Below, piece after piece: positions 37,422 to 46,537 of a stretch of 64,000 bases of DNA. The DNA lies in NCBI RefSeq assembly GCF_900155565.1, contig NZ_FUHM01000002.1, forward strand, positions 434,001 to 498,000, read 5' to 3'. Each line of letters begins with the position of its first letter. Positions within the stretch are counted from its first letter, which is position 1. The notes beneath the pieces were generated by a model. That model was not told where the DNA came from, ran no database searches, and saw nothing but the letters and a program-made list of their open reading frames with translations. The translations under genes were made by a program, and so were the position numbers. The stretch is from Anaerosalibacter sp. Marseille-P3206 (lineage in GTDB: Bacteria; Bacillota; Clostridia; Tissierellales; Sporanaerobacteraceae).

Positions 37422-38474
37422 TTATCTATTCTGTACTGGGCAATTCCTCCCATCAATAAACCATCTACATGGCTTACAATCTAAACATTTGATTACATCT
37501 TTACCTTCCCTTATGTGATTTACAAAATTATGATCTGCAAGTTGTGCCCTACCTACTGCTACAAAATCTGCTAATTTATTTTCAATCAAGTATCTAACTT
37601 GTTCTACTGTCTTAATTGAATTTACAACAATAACAGGTATATCTACATTCTCTTTAATTATAGTTCCTCCATATACAATCCAATTGCAAGGAAAATCATC
37701 AGGTAATTCCTTATCAATTGCTGTATTGTCAAACCCAGTGGAAACATGAAGATAATCTATACCTATACTTTCAAATATCTTGGCCATATAAATACTATTT
37801 TCCAAATCATTTTCATTACATCCCATTCTAATACCTACAACAAAACTAGAATTAACATTTTGTTTTATTCCTTCAAAAATCTCCATTACAATTCTAATCC
37901 TGTTTTCAAAATTTCCACCATATTCATCTGTACGTTTGTTAACTTTTGTAGAGAAAAACTGTGTAAATAAATACGAATGAGCACCATGAAGCTCAATACC
38001 ATCAAAACCAGCTTTTTCTGCTCTAATAGCTGCATTTACAAAATCTTCTTGTATAGAATGTATCTCATCTTTAGTCATTGCTCTAGCAGATACCTTCTCA
38101 TCATTGTAATCAGAAGATGTTATAGTATCTTCATTGATACCCCTTGGAGTTCTAAGACCTGCATGGTGAAGTTGAATAAAAACTTTTCTCTCATGCTTAT
38201 GACATACTTCAACTATTCTTTTTAATCCAGATATATGTTCATCAGACCAAATTCCCAATTGATCTTTAGACAATCTTCCATTTTCACTAACACATGTTGC
38301 TTCCACAATAATAAGTCCACTACCGCCCTTTGCCATCTTTTCATAATGTTCAATATTATTTTCAGATACAAATCCATTGTTAACTGGGAAATTAAAACAA
38401 ACCATTGGTGGCACTACAATTCTATTTTTAATTTCTAAATCCTTTATATTTTTTGATGTAAATAATGAATCCAT
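37422..38474 (-). CDS. NADH:flavin oxidoreductase, old yellow enzyme family
   Basis: 350 residues, TIM-barrel FMN enzyme. NRIVVPPMVCF, FIQLHHAGLRT, GFDGIELHGAHSYLFTQFFS and NKRTDEYGGNFENRIRI are the family blocks. The C-terminal CLDCKPCRWFIDGRNC cysteines recall the iron-sulfur site of the larger 2,4-dienoyl-CoA reductase type, but the flavin/NAD domain of that type is missing and the sequence stops after the barrel. It probably reduces alpha,beta-unsaturated compounds. I chose the ATG at 38474; an upstream 15-codon extension is unlikely. Confidence 0.88.
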   Translation of the reverse strand: MDSLFTSKNIKDLEIKNRIVVPPMVCFNFPVNNGFVSENNIEHYEKMAKGGSGLIIVEATCVSENGRLSKDQLGIWSDEHISGLKRIVEVCHKHERKVFIQLHHAGLRTPRGINEDTITSSDYNDEKVSARAMTKDEIHSIQEDFVNAAIRAEKAGFDGIELHGAHSYLFTQFFSTKVNKRTDEYGGNFENRIRIVMEIFEGIKQNVNSSFVVGIRMGCNENDLENSIYMAKIFESIGIDYLHVSTGFDNTAIDKELPDDFPCNWIVYGGTIIKENVDIPVIVVNSIKTVEQVRYLIENKLADFVAVGRAQLADHNFVNHIREGKDVIKCLDCKPCRWFIDGRNCPVQNR

Positions 38475-38718
38475 TATTATTTCGCCCTTTCTAAATATTA
38501 TCTTGGCATGTAAATCCATATTTTTACTTAATTATATCATATAATACATTAAGTTAACCATTATAGCATTAAAATTTTTTATATATAATAAAAAACTTTC
38601 AATTCATCAATGAATTTTTCCTCACTTTCTCCATCATCATAATCTGTGACAGAGACAAAATTCGGGTAGTATCGGGTGCCTTTTTTAAATATGCAAAAAT
38701 CTGTAACTATTTTGTAAT

Positions 38719-38746
38719 TTGAATTTTCCAGTTTCCCTTATATAAT
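38719..38746 (+). promoter_or_regulatory. Sigma-A-type promoter of the DUF4349 gene
   Basis: TTGAAT (38719-38724), 16 bases, TATAAT (38741-38746), then AGGAGG before the GTG at 38767. Confidence 0.65.
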
Positions 38747-38766
38747 GATTATAGGAGGTGAAAATA

Positions 38767-39630
38767 GTGAGAAAATTTCAAAAATATTTAATACTAGGTC
38801 TAATATTATTTTTAATCCTTTCATCATTGACAGGCTGTGGTTCTAAAGAATCAAGTGACAACAGTTCTTCTAATGAAATGAATTTAGCACCTACCGAAGA
38901 AAGCAAAAAAGAACGTGGCAATAACGAGGAAGCTAGTCCTCTGGAACCTGAAAAAGTCATCACCACCGTTTATATCCAACTTAAAACTACTGAATTTGAA
39001 AAAGCTAATAAAGACTTAAATGCTTTAATATCCAAGAATAATGCTTATGTAGAAAACTCTCAAATAAATTATAACCAACATTACAACAATAAAAGCTATA
39101 GAAATGGTTTTTATCTAATTAGAGTTCCAAAAGATAAAATATCTTCTTTTAAATCAGGACTTAATGGTGTTGGCAATGTAGTCAGTGAAAGTACCACTAA
39201 ACAAGATGTGACCAGTGAATATAGAGATACTGAATCTAGATTGAAAGTTCTTGAAGTCAAAGAAGAAAGAATTTTAGCTCTACTATCTAAAGCGGGAAAA
39301 ATGGAAGATATAATCAAGTTAGAAAATGAACTCAGCGAAACCATATATGAAAAAGAAAGACTTAAGACCAATCTCATAAATATTGATGATAAAGTAGATT
39401 TTAGTACCTTTGAAATCAATATTGAAGAAGTAGAGAGATTAACCAATCAAGAAACTACGGATACCACCTTTGGAGGAAAGCTAGTTAATGCCTTTAAGAA
39501 TTCCTTATTTTCTTTTAGAAAAGTATTAGAGACATTTGTAATCTCAATAATCTATATACTTCCCTTCGCAGTAGTAATCGGAGCAATAGCATATTTTGTC
39601 ATTAAATTTATAATGAAAAGAAAAAAATAA
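38767..39630 (+). CDS. DUF4349 lipoprotein
   Basis: 287 residues. The lipoprotein signal ends at LTGCGSK (lipid-attached cysteine about residue 24), a serine/glutamate-rich linker follows, and the DUF4349 domain (about 65-240) has VYIQLKTTEFEKANKDLNAL and QDVTSEYRDTESRLKVL, with a coiled-coil region EDIIKLENELSETIYEKERL. One C-terminal membrane span (about 257-282) ends in a basic tail. The domain is thus outside the cell, held at both ends. Function unknown. I chose the GTG at 38767 since the earlier GTG overlaps the AGGAGG. Confidence 0.85.
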   Translation: MRKFQKYLILGLILFLILSSLTGCGSKESSDNSSSNEMNLAPTEESKKERGNNEEASPLEPEKVITTVYIQLKTTEFEKANKDLNALISKNNAYVENSQINYNQHYNNKSYRNGFYLIRVPKDKISSFKSGLNGVGNVVSESTTKQDVTSEYRDTESRLKVLEVKEERILALLSKAGKMEDIIKLENELSETIYEKERLKTNLINIDDKVDFSTFEINIEEVERLTNQETTDTTFGGKLVNAFKNSLFSFRKVLETFVISIIYILPFAVVIGAIAYFVIKFIMKRKK

Positions 39631-39654
39631 AACTTAAGAACATAAATTAATTAA

Positions 39655-39681
39655 GGTGGCATCAGAATATCTGATGCCACC
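39655..39681 (+). terminator. Terminator after the DUF4349 gene
   Basis: GGTGGCATCAG pairs with CTGATGCCACC around AATAT, a perfect 11-bp stem. The T tract that follows is poor (CTATATATCTATT). Confidence 0.7.
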
Positions 39682-39718
39682 CTATATATCTATTACAGTT
39701 CCATTTATATTCACTGAT

Positions 39719-39789
39719 TCCACTTTTTCTTTAAATTAAATCCAAATAAAATAAGTATTAGTCCTTCAATTAACTGAGGTCTTTTTCAT
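39719..39789 (-). pseudogene. Internally deleted remnant copy of the 36545-37396 membrane gene
   Basis: Minus strand: ATG AAA AAG ACC TCA GT, which equals codons 1-6 of the 36545-37396 gene apart from one base, is joined directly to AATTGAAGGACTAATACTT and the following bases, which match the internal stretch of that gene near 36820-36866 with about three mismatches in 45. So roughly 500 bases have been lost between the two parts. A ribosome site (GAGGTG) is still present. Confidence 0.75.
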
Positions 39790-39807
39790 TAATATCACCT
39801 CTATTAA

Positions 39808-40314
39808 TTACTTTAATTTCAATAAATTTGCTTTATATTCTTTAAATCCACAAAAATCTTCCCTATAAAACTCTCCAACTACATTAAATCCAATACTAGT
39901 ATGAAAAGCTAATGAAGCTTTGTTTTTATCTGGAGCTGTGTTTACATATACAATTATTCCTTTTTCTTTAAAATTATTTTTTAAAAATCCATATAATTTC
40001 TTTCCAATATTTTGTCCTTGAAATTCTTTTTTTACAGCTATTTGTTCACAATATATGCAATTATCAATGTCATCTATTATTTTAGTATATGCTAACATAT
40101 CTATTGGATACTCTGTACTAGACCACAAAAATCCTACAATATCTTCATCTATTCTAGCAACAATGAAATTTTCAATATTATCTTTTATGAAATCTTTAGG
40201 TATTATTCTTAATAAAACTCCATTTTCTTTGTTTGAATTATATTTTACATTAAGCTCTTTTGAAATATTATAAATAGATATATAATCTTCTTTTTTTGCC
40301 TTTTCTATAATCAT
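39808..40314 (-). CDS. GNAT-family N-acetyltransferase
   Basis: 168 residues: CEQIAVKKEFQGQNIGKKLYGFLKNNF contains the acetyl-CoA-binding QGQNIGKKL loop, and ASLAFHTSIGFNVVGEFYRE the C-terminal strand of the fold. The substrate is unknown. AGGAG precedes the ATG. It lies 14 bases from the GrpB-like gene in the same direction. Confidence 0.87.
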   Translation of the reverse strand: MIIEKAKKEDYISIYNISKELNVKYNSNKENGVLLRIIPKDFIKDNIENFIVARIDEDIVGFLWSSTEYPIDMLAYTKIIDDIDNCIYCEQIAVKKEFQGQNIGKKLYGFLKNNFKEKGIIVYVNTAPDKNKASLAFHTSIGFNVVGEFYREDFCGFKEYKANLLKLK

Positions 40315-40328
40315 TAATAATTCTCCTC

Positions 40329-40916
40329 TTATGATTTTCTAATATTAGGATTATATCTATCCCCAAATTCTTCCCTTGCTTTCTTTGTATATTTCTTGAT
40401 AAAATCTGTCTTTGCTTCAGTATATCCATCACGATTATTCTTATATTTTGGCAACAAGCTTAACTTAAACTCCCCATACTCCTTAACAATATCACTATTC
40501 ACTAAAAGATAATCTCTGAAATAAAGCTCATCCCAATCATCATAATATCGAACATGAAGATGATATACCTTTTCAGCAAATCCATGAGGTGTATATCCCT
40601 TATTAAGTACAATTTCTTCATTTTCTTCATGCATTAGTATCCATCCATCATCTAAAAGTATGTTTTTTATTTGTTTCATATCTATATCTCTATCAATTTC
40701 CACTAAAATATCTACAGTTGGTTTTGAAATTAAACCACTTACTGCACTACTGCCAATATGGTTAATTCGCTTAATATTTTTTAATCCAATGCATTTTATG
40801 ATCTTTTCCTTTTCCAGTTCATACCACTTGCTATAGTCTTGATTATGCTCTTTTAAAATAATGGGAAATAAAGCCCATAGCTCTTCTAATGTCATTTCCG
40901 ATAGTTGTTTTTTCAT
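40329..40916 (-). CDS. GrpB-family (nucleotidyltransferase-fold) protein
   Basis: 195 residues. NHIGSSAVSGLISKPTVDILVEI carries GSS and the DxD-like pair of the nucleotidyltransferase fold, and HLHVRYYDDWDELYFRDYL is the GrpB block. The family has unresolved function; some members are fused to CoaE. I chose the ATG nine bases after GGAG rather than one overlapping it. It precedes the GNAT gene, so the pair may be co-transcribed. Confidence 0.87.
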   Translation of the reverse strand: MKKQLSEMTLEELWALFPIILKEHNQDYSKWYELEKEKIIKCIGLKNIKRINHIGSSAVSGLISKPTVDILVEIDRDIDMKQIKNILLDDGWILMHEENEEIVLNKGYTPHGFAEKVYHLHVRYYDDWDELYFRDYLLVNSDIVKEYGEFKLSLLPKYKNNRDGYTEAKTDFIKKYTKKAREEFGDRYNPNIRKS

Positions 40917-41045
40917 TGGTATCATCTCCTTTTTAAGTTATAATTTCTATAGGAGCTTTTGATAAAATTAGGATTGTACTGGGTAACTTTGACGCTTCCC
41001 TTTACTATAAACTTAAATAATTAATATTAGTAAATCACTCTACTC

Positions 41046-41555
41046 TTAATATTTGTCATAGCTTATTATTTCTTCAAGGGATTTTCTTGGTCTTTGAGTT
41101 GGAGATTCTGAAGGATATCCTAATGGAGTCATTGCCACTACCCTCACTTCTTGTGGAATATCCAATATTTCTTTTACCTTGTTTTCATCAAAACTTCCAA
41201 GCCAACAAGTGCCCAATCCTAACTCATAAGCTTCCAATACCATATATGCCGTAGCAATGGACACATCAATAGTATAACGTGGTTGTCCACATTTCATTAG
41301 CCCGCTTGTTTCTTTGCCACAACAAACTAATATTATTGGAGCTTCTCCAACAAATGGTTGGCAAATTGCTTCATTTGTTAGCTTTTCCCTTGTTTCTTGA
41401 TCCTTTACAACTATAAACTTCCACTCCTGTACATTCCTTGCAGATGGAGAAAGCCTAGCTGCCTCTAATACTTTTAATAGCTTTTCATCTTCCACTGGTT
41501 CGCTACTATACTTTCTTATACTTCTTCTCCCTTTTATTGCTGATAAAACATCCAT
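41046..41555 (-). CDS. Nitroreductase-family FMN protein
   Basis: 169 residues: [21 protein letters not shown] is the FMN phosphate-binding start of the family, [17 protein letters not shown] and [11 protein letters not shown] complete the core. It is at the short end of the family. Reduces quinones, nitro compounds or flavins using NAD(P)H. It is monocistronic. Confidence 0.92.
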   Translation of the reverse strand: MDVLSAIKGRRSIRKYSSEPVEDEKLLKVLEAARLSPSARNVQEWKFIVVKDQETREKLTNEAICQPFVGEAPIILVCCGKETSGLMKCGQPRYTIDVSIATAYMVLEAYELGLGTCWLGSFDENKVKEILDIPQEVRVVAMTPLGYPSESPTQRPRKSLEEIISYDKY

Positions 41556-41583
41556 TCCATAATCCTCCTTATATAAACATTTA

Positions 41584-42027
41584 TCAATAAAAATTTTGTA
41601 TCATCAGGATTTCTTCCTGATTTATACCATCTATTATTTCATATAGTTTTGTTTTGCCATTAGCCTCTATAATTGAAATAGCTTTGTTGTACATATAAAT
41701 GATAGTTGAACCCTTTTCGTCTAATGTAGTTATTTTGCAAATAACTACATTTTTATCAATACCATTTTCGGACAAAGTAATTTTATTACCTTCAGGCACT
41801 TTATATCTTTTATTATCTAGAACTTCTATTATCTTCTCTAAATCTTTCTTTTCTATTTCTCTATTATTTGGATTGTCTAAGTCTATGTTAAACAAAATAG
41901 AATCTATATCATTAACTTCGATTTTACATATCTCATCAAAACTATATATTTTATCTTTATTATTTGAAGTAGCGAAGATAATAATAACTACTACAACTAT
42001 GATTATTGGAATAATAAATTTCTTCAT
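41584..42027 (-). CDS. Hypothetical protein with N-terminal membrane anchor
   Basis: 147 residues. An N-terminal hydrophobic segment ([20 protein letters not shown]) precedes a soluble domain with [21 protein letters not shown] and [22 protein letters not shown]. It is probably anchored outside the cytoplasm. I recognise no family. It sits 12 bases from the PC4-like gene upstream and in the same direction. Confidence 0.65.
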   Translation of the reverse strand: MKKFIIPIIIVVVVIIIFATSNNKDKIYSFDEICKIEVNDIDSILFNIDLDNPNNREIEKKDLEKIIEVLDNKRYKVPEGNKITLSENGIDKNVVICKITTLDEKGSTIIYMYNKAISIIEANGKTKLYEIIDGINQEEILMIQNFY

Positions 42028-42039
42028 GTGAGCACCTCT

Positions 42040-42261
42040 TTATAAATCCATATCATTTAAAATATCCCTTAATTCCTTTAATTCATCTTTTGTTAATGTA
42101 ACTCCTTTTCCCATCTTTTCATGCTCAGGAGCCCAGTCCCTCAGATCATACTTAGGATCTCTATTGTTCCAACTGATCAGGTTTAGTTCCTTTGTCCAAC
42201 CCTTTGGTGATTCTGATACTGTACCTACTTTTTCAATGATTTCATATTTAATATCTGCCAT
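42040..42261 (-). CDS. PC4/YdbC-family transcriptional coactivator-like protein
   Basis: 73 residues: ADIKYEIIEKVGTVSESPKGW and KELNLISWNNRDPKYDLRDW, with GVTLTKDELKELRDIL at the end. This is the YdbC-like bacterial version of the PC4 single-stranded-DNA-binding fold. Length is normal. I chose the ATG at 42261 because AAGGAGG lies just before it; a longer reading starts inside a CRISPR-repeat-like sequence. A fragment resembling its 3' end occurs at 52817-52845. Confidence 0.85.
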   Translation of the reverse strand: MADIKYEIIEKVGTVSESPKGWTKELNLISWNNRDPKYDLRDWAPEHEKMGKGVTLTKDELKELRDILNDMDL

Positions 42262-42295
42262 TTCAAATTCCTCCTTAGTTATTTTTTGTAATATT

Positions 42296-42358
42296 AAATC
42301 CCACATAGTTAATATAAATCTATAAATCCATTATTTTACTTTATTATACCATATAAAA
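42296..42358 (-). CRISPR. Collapsed CRISPR remnant: one repeat plus leader-like sequence
   Basis: The stretch 42296-42320 matches the array repeat (CCCACATAGTTAATATAAA block, with one change near the end) in the same orientation. It is joined directly to 42324-42358, which resembles 50745-50784 of the main array's leader (AAATCC, ATTTTACTTT, ATTATA blocks, with a five-base gap). No spacer remains. It lies just beyond the stop of cas3, where an array often sits in full type I-B loci. Confidence 0.6.
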
Positions 42359-42376
42359 TATTAAACTTACCATATT

Positions 42377-44695
42377 CTACTTCTTCTTTTTCCTCAACCC
42401 TGCTTCGTCATCATAGGTCCATATTTTTTTCATTGCTTCTTTTTTAATTATATTTAATCTTCCTTCTTTTTTCAAAAAATCTGAACTGGATAATTGAAAA
42501 TATATATTTCTCGATACTGGAATAGACACTTCTTGGAGCTTTCTATATACTTGTTTCTTATCCTTTATATCTCTTATCTCTTTATAATCTTCTTCTAATA
42601 TCACTTTGAAATTTATTTCTACATTTCTAAAGAGTATTTCTGCTTGTTTTTTATTGTCCACTATATTTAAATATGGTTCATAGTTAAATATTAACTTCTC
42701 TCCATCTATATCCCCTTCTTTTGTTACTCCAAATATATCTCTTATATCGTCTTCTGCTTTTTTAAATTCACTTACATAGAACTTTTTAACTTTTTCTTCA
42801 TCATAATATTGCTCTAACAATTCATTTCTTCTTTCTAATGTCAATAGTCCTTCATCTTTCAACAGCCTATAAGTTGCTTCTTTTAACACTTGGCTATATA
42901 CTATATTGTCTTTATAATTATCCAAAATATAAAAATATCCATTCTCTAAAGTACTATGTCTATTGCATCTACCCATTCTTTGAATAATAGAATCCATCGG
43001 TGCTGCATCACTTATAACAATTTGAAAATCTAAATCCAAAGATACTTCCACCATTTGAGTTGCTACCCAAATATCTCCTTCTTGTTCTCTTATCTCACTA
43101 TACTTTGCTTTTTTATCTCCAAGTTTAAATCTACTATGCAATAAATTTACTTTACTATTCTGGAATTTTTCCTTTAAAAATTGATAAGTTTCTATTGCTT
43201 CAGATATTGTATTTTTAACTACAAGAATCTTATAATTCTTCTTCAATCCATCATCTATTATATCGCTAATATCCTTTTCTTTAATGACTTTCACCCTAAT
43301 ATTTTGTCCACTTTTAATTTCATCATTACTTAAATGTGCAAAATCTACTCCAGACTCTTCTAGCTTTTCACTATATATTTTCGGCATTGTAGCTGTCATT
43401 AGATGAAATCTTGAATTTAAGTATTTGTTAGCAAACTGAATAAAATATACTAATATAAGAAACATCCTAGGAGTCAAAAGATGAACTTCATCTACTGTAA
43501 TATTTGAATTGTAAATACTAGCAAAAGTCTTTTCATATCCCGGATATTTAAACATGGATAACAAATATTGATCTAATGTTGCAATTGTATATGGCTTAGA
43601 TAAGTTTTTAGTAAGAACATTATCCTTTAGTGAAATATTTAAACCATCTTTATCATCTTCATTATCCACATATAGAGAAATATCGCCATGAAGTATGCCC
43701 ACCTTATCCTCATCTAATATCTCCAATGCATCAAAAAAGAAACTCTCTGCAGATATTTTATTGGGAACTAAATATACTTTTCTTTTACCAGCCCATCTAT
43801 AATCAGCAATAGTCTTTCCACTACCTGTAAAAGCAGTTGTTATTAAATCAGTGTTTTGATATTCTCTAATATCTCGTTGTAATTTATTGAAAGATACTTC
43901 GTTTTTTTCTAGATCGTTTTTATCAGAAAGATATTCTATCAATTTTTCATCTAAATCATCGTTTGATAAATCATTAATATATGAAAAGTCAAGGATTTGA
44001 GTTGAAGCAATATGATCAATTAAGTTTAGAAATCCTTTATAAAGTATATATTCAGTATATAACTCTTCTACATTTTCACTGTCTTTCCCAATAAATCTAT
44101 CAGTTAAATATCTTAAAAAATCATAATCAAGAAAATCATCATCTCTAAAATTAATTTTTAAACCTAACACTCTTTCAATAAATCCTTCAACTTCTTCAAT
44201 ATTATATTCATTTGAATTAAGCACATTTAATTCTACATCCTCATACAGAGCTCTTTCATATTCACTATAAGATTTACATATATATTTAAAGTAGTTTCCA
44301 TGATGGAGCATAATAGCTTTATATAGAACAGTTCGTTTGTTTTCAGGTATGGCTTTTTTATCAAAGATACTTTTCAAAAATGCTCCAGTTAAAATATTGT
44401 GATTTTTATCTTTAATTTTTATATATTTATTTTTTAATTCATTCAACTTTTCCTCATTATCTTTCACATCCTCTATTTCATTTGCTATTTCAATTTTATA
44501 TTGAAAACTTGAATTCATTTTTCCAAGATCATGAAGAACACAAATTATCATTAAATTTTCTAAAAATTCATCTTCACCTTGCAAATAAGGTACAATCTTA
44601 TCATATACTTTCAATAAATCTTCTGTATGTTCAATAAGACTTTGCTCCACTATAAAGTTTTCACTATTTTTTGACTTAGCCATTATAGTTTTCAA
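42377..44695 (-). CDS. cas3: CRISPR-associated nuclease-helicase Cas3
   Basis: Degrades DNA marked by Cascade. 772 residues: an N-terminal HD nuclease (ICVLHDLGKMNSSFQ near residue 52 and a later LHHGNYFKY), then the helicase with FTGSGKTIADY (Walker A), TVDEVHLL (DExH box), MTATMPK and IIQRMGRCNRHS (motif VI). The start seems to be a TTG eight bases after AAGGTG; an ATG four codons later lacks a site. It is last in the five-gene effector operon and follows cas5 by 3 bases. No cas4, cas1 or cas2 follow. Confidence 0.95.
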   Translation of the reverse strand: MKTIMAKSKNSENFIVEQSLIEHTEDLLKVYDKIVPYLQGEDEFLENLMIICVLHDLGKMNSSFQYKIEIANEIEDVKDNEEKLNELKNKYIKIKDKNHNILTGAFLKSIFDKKAIPENKRTVLYKAIMLHHGNYFKYICKSYSEYERALYEDVELNVLNSNEYNIEEVEGFIERVLGLKINFRDDDFLDYDFLRYLTDRFIGKDSENVEELYTEYILYKGFLNLIDHIASTQILDFSYINDLSNDDLDEKLIEYLSDKNDLEKNEVSFNKLQRDIREYQNTDLITTAFTGSGKTIADYRWAGKRKVYLVPNKISAESFFFDALEILDEDKVGILHGDISLYVDNEDDKDGLNISLKDNVLTKNLSKPYTIATLDQYLLSMFKYPGYEKTFASIYNSNITVDEVHLLTPRMFLILVYFIQFANKYLNSRFHLMTATMPKIYSEKLEESGVDFAHLSNDEIKSGQNIRVKVIKEKDISDIIDDGLKKNYKILVVKNTISEAIETYQFLKEKFQNSKVNLLHSRFKLGDKKAKYSEIREQEGDIWVATQMVEVSLDLDFQIVISDAAPMDSIIQRMGRCNRHSTLENGYFYILDNYKDNIVYSQVLKEATYRLLKDEGLLTLERRNELLEQYYDEEKVKKFYVSEFKKAEDDIRDIFGVTKEGDIDGEKLIFNYEPYLNIVDNKKQAEILFRNVEINFKVILEEDYKEIRDIKDKKQVYRKLQEVSIPVSRNIYFQLSSSDFLKKEGRLNIIKKEAMKKIWTYDDEAGLRKKKK

Positions 44696-44698
44696 TAT

Positions 44699-45523
44699 CT
44701 ATTCACCTTCTCTCTTCATCCAGACAAAAGGAATCTTTTCATTTTCTCCTTCATATACATTAAACATTCCACTTCTAGGATAATATCCTTCACTATCAAG
44801 GTATATGAAATGGCCGTATTCCATAACCCTATCTACTTTTTGTCTCCTACTATATTCTTTATAAGTTGTAGGGATATTGTACAATACTCCACTGTTTAAT
44901 AATTCCTCATATCTATCATCTCTTATATCTACTCCTACATAAGTATTTTTTAAGATGATATCATCCTTTATTGCTTCTCTCTTGTTTTCTATACAAGTTG
45001 TATATATCTCAACTTCCTCTAATAATTTACTTGCTCTTCTGGGAACCACAAAATCTTCACTTCTTCCAAGTACCATATACCTTTTTGGATTCAAAAAAGA
45101 TTTCTTCACCTTTTCGTATTCAGCTTTACTTTCAGTTGTAAAAAATACTGTCAAATACACATCACAAAGTTCCTCAAAATACATAATTCTATTACTATAT
45201 ATGTTTTTATAATAATCAAAAAACTCGCCTTTTTTTAATTTTATATATTTATCTTTTCCCTTGACTAAATTGTTGTATCCTTTCCAAAATTCTCCCCATT
45301 CTCCTCTAGTAAAGCTCATATCCTTTCTTTCATAATCACCAACTACTGCAATTTTAAATTCTGATTCCAGTCTCTCCCCTACTACATAAGTAATCATTCC
45401 TGCTATGGTAGTTGCTGTTGGAAGGGGAAGAGTCGGAATATAGTCATCTTGCATTATCTTTGCTTCCCTGTAATGAGCTATAGGTTGATATATATTGATT
45501 TTCAAGACCTTTTCAGTCTTCAT
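44699..45523 (-). CDS. cas5: CRISPR Cascade subunit Cas5 (type I-B)
   Basis: Caps the crRNA 5' end in the Cascade complex. 274 residues. KINIYQPIAHYREAKIMQDDY and LPLPTATTIAGMITYVVGE near the start match the Cas5 RRM-like fold, of the Cas5t/Cas5b kind. I chose the ATG at 45523, which overlaps the end of cas7 by 11 bases, showing translational coupling; the longer reading is less likely. The three genes cas8b-cas7-cas5 form a tight block. Confidence 0.9.
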   Translation of the reverse strand: MKTEKVLKINIYQPIAHYREAKIMQDDYIPTLPLPTATTIAGMITYVVGERLESEFKIAVVGDYERKDMSFTRGEWGEFWKGYNNLVKGKDKYIKLKKGEFFDYYKNIYSNRIMYFEELCDVYLTVFFTTESKAEYEKVKKSFLNPKRYMVLGRSEDFVVPRRASKLLEEVEIYTTCIENKREAIKDDIILKNTYVGVDIRDDRYEELLNSGVLYNIPTTYKEYSRRQKVDRVMEYGHFIYLDSEGYYPRSGMFNVYEGENEKIPFVWMKREGE

Positions 45524-46535
45524 TTTTACTCGCCCTTTCCTCACTTACATACCAACAATTATCTTCTCCTACATAAAGAATTTCACCTAATTTCTTAATT
45601 TCCTTCACTGGAAATATGCTCGTAAGTTTTTTATTCAAATCATCTTCATTGAGCTTTAATCTATTATCTACTGCTACTACATACATCTCATCATTCAAAT
45701 CATAGCTATAAATGGTATTAAATGGGTTCGAAATATCCAATCTATTTTCTTCGTCAAGAATTATATCATTCCAAAAATATGGGATGGTATTTTCAAAAGC
45801 TCCACCAAATACTGCTAATGGCTTTAAAAGAACCTTCTCATGCCTAATATCTCTTGTCAATTTTGTCACTACATCTAATATATCTTTTAAAACTTCTTCC
45901 CTTATTTCTTTACTGAAATATTCTCTTTCATCTGGAAGCAAATACTTACCATCCTTTACTTCTAACACTCCAAGACGATCCAATTCAATAGTTATAGTCC
46001 ATGTATAGTATCCTCCAAATATCTCTTCATTAGCTAAAGCTTGAGTCTTAGGGATATCTGCTTCTTCACTCTTTTCATCCTTATCAAAATATTTTCTATC
46101 TAAATCTCTATCTAAGAACCCTCTGTTTGTAATTAATTGAACATCATTTCTGTATGGATGTACCGATTTAAAAGGTATTATCCTCAAAGGTGAAGTCTTG
46201 CTCAACTGCTTACTAGGAACTAGATATCCAAAGACATCAGCTTCTAATCCCTTTTCATTTGCAGATTCATAAGATTCTAAGGTTGGATATACATTCTTAA
46301 CTTTTTTCTTGCTGTCTTTATTCAACACTATATCACTCAATACCCAACTATTATTTTTATGAAGCTGTTTTCTCATTTCATAAGTAATAGTTGATACCCC
46401 TGTTTTAGCGTATACTTCATTACCATAATGATATTTCTTTATTTCATTATAATTTCCCGCTCCTTGATCATAAGACAATGGAACAGGACTTTCTGTCAAT
46501 ATAGTAAGGGTTACACATGATACTCTCTTATCCAT
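45513..46535 (-). CDS. cas7: CRISPR Cascade backbone subunit Cas7 (Cst2/DevR type)
   Basis: Polymerises along the crRNA. 340 residues. VSCVTLTILTESPVPLSY and the DevR-type block FGGAFENTIPYFWND are seen; EADVFGYLVPS and DVVTKLTRDIRHEKVLLKPLAVFGG support the Cst2 form. I chose the ATG at 46535, preceded by AAGGAG, instead of a TTG three codons earlier. It begins 3 bases after cas8b and overlaps cas5. Confidence 0.92.
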   Translation of the reverse strand: MDKRVSCVTLTILTESPVPLSYDQGAGNYNEIKKYHYGNEVYAKTGVSTITYEMRKQLHKNNSWVLSDIVLNKDSKKKVKNVYPTLESYESANEKGLEADVFGYLVPSKQLSKTSPLRIIPFKSVHPYRNDVQLITNRGFLDRDLDRKYFDKDEKSEEADIPKTQALANEEIFGGYYTWTITIELDRLGVLEVKDGKYLLPDEREYFSKEIREEVLKDILDVVTKLTRDIRHEKVLLKPLAVFGGAFENTIPYFWNDIILDEENRLDISNPFNTIYSYDLNDEMYVVAVDNRLKLNEDDLNKKLTSIFPVKEIKKLGEILYVGEDNCWYVSEERASKNED

Positions 46536-46537
46536 TC

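Noticed and set aside
42262-42306. Longer start of the PC4-like gene
   Set aside because: The first codons fall inside CRISPR-repeat-like sequence, and AAGGAGG lies right before the later ATG.
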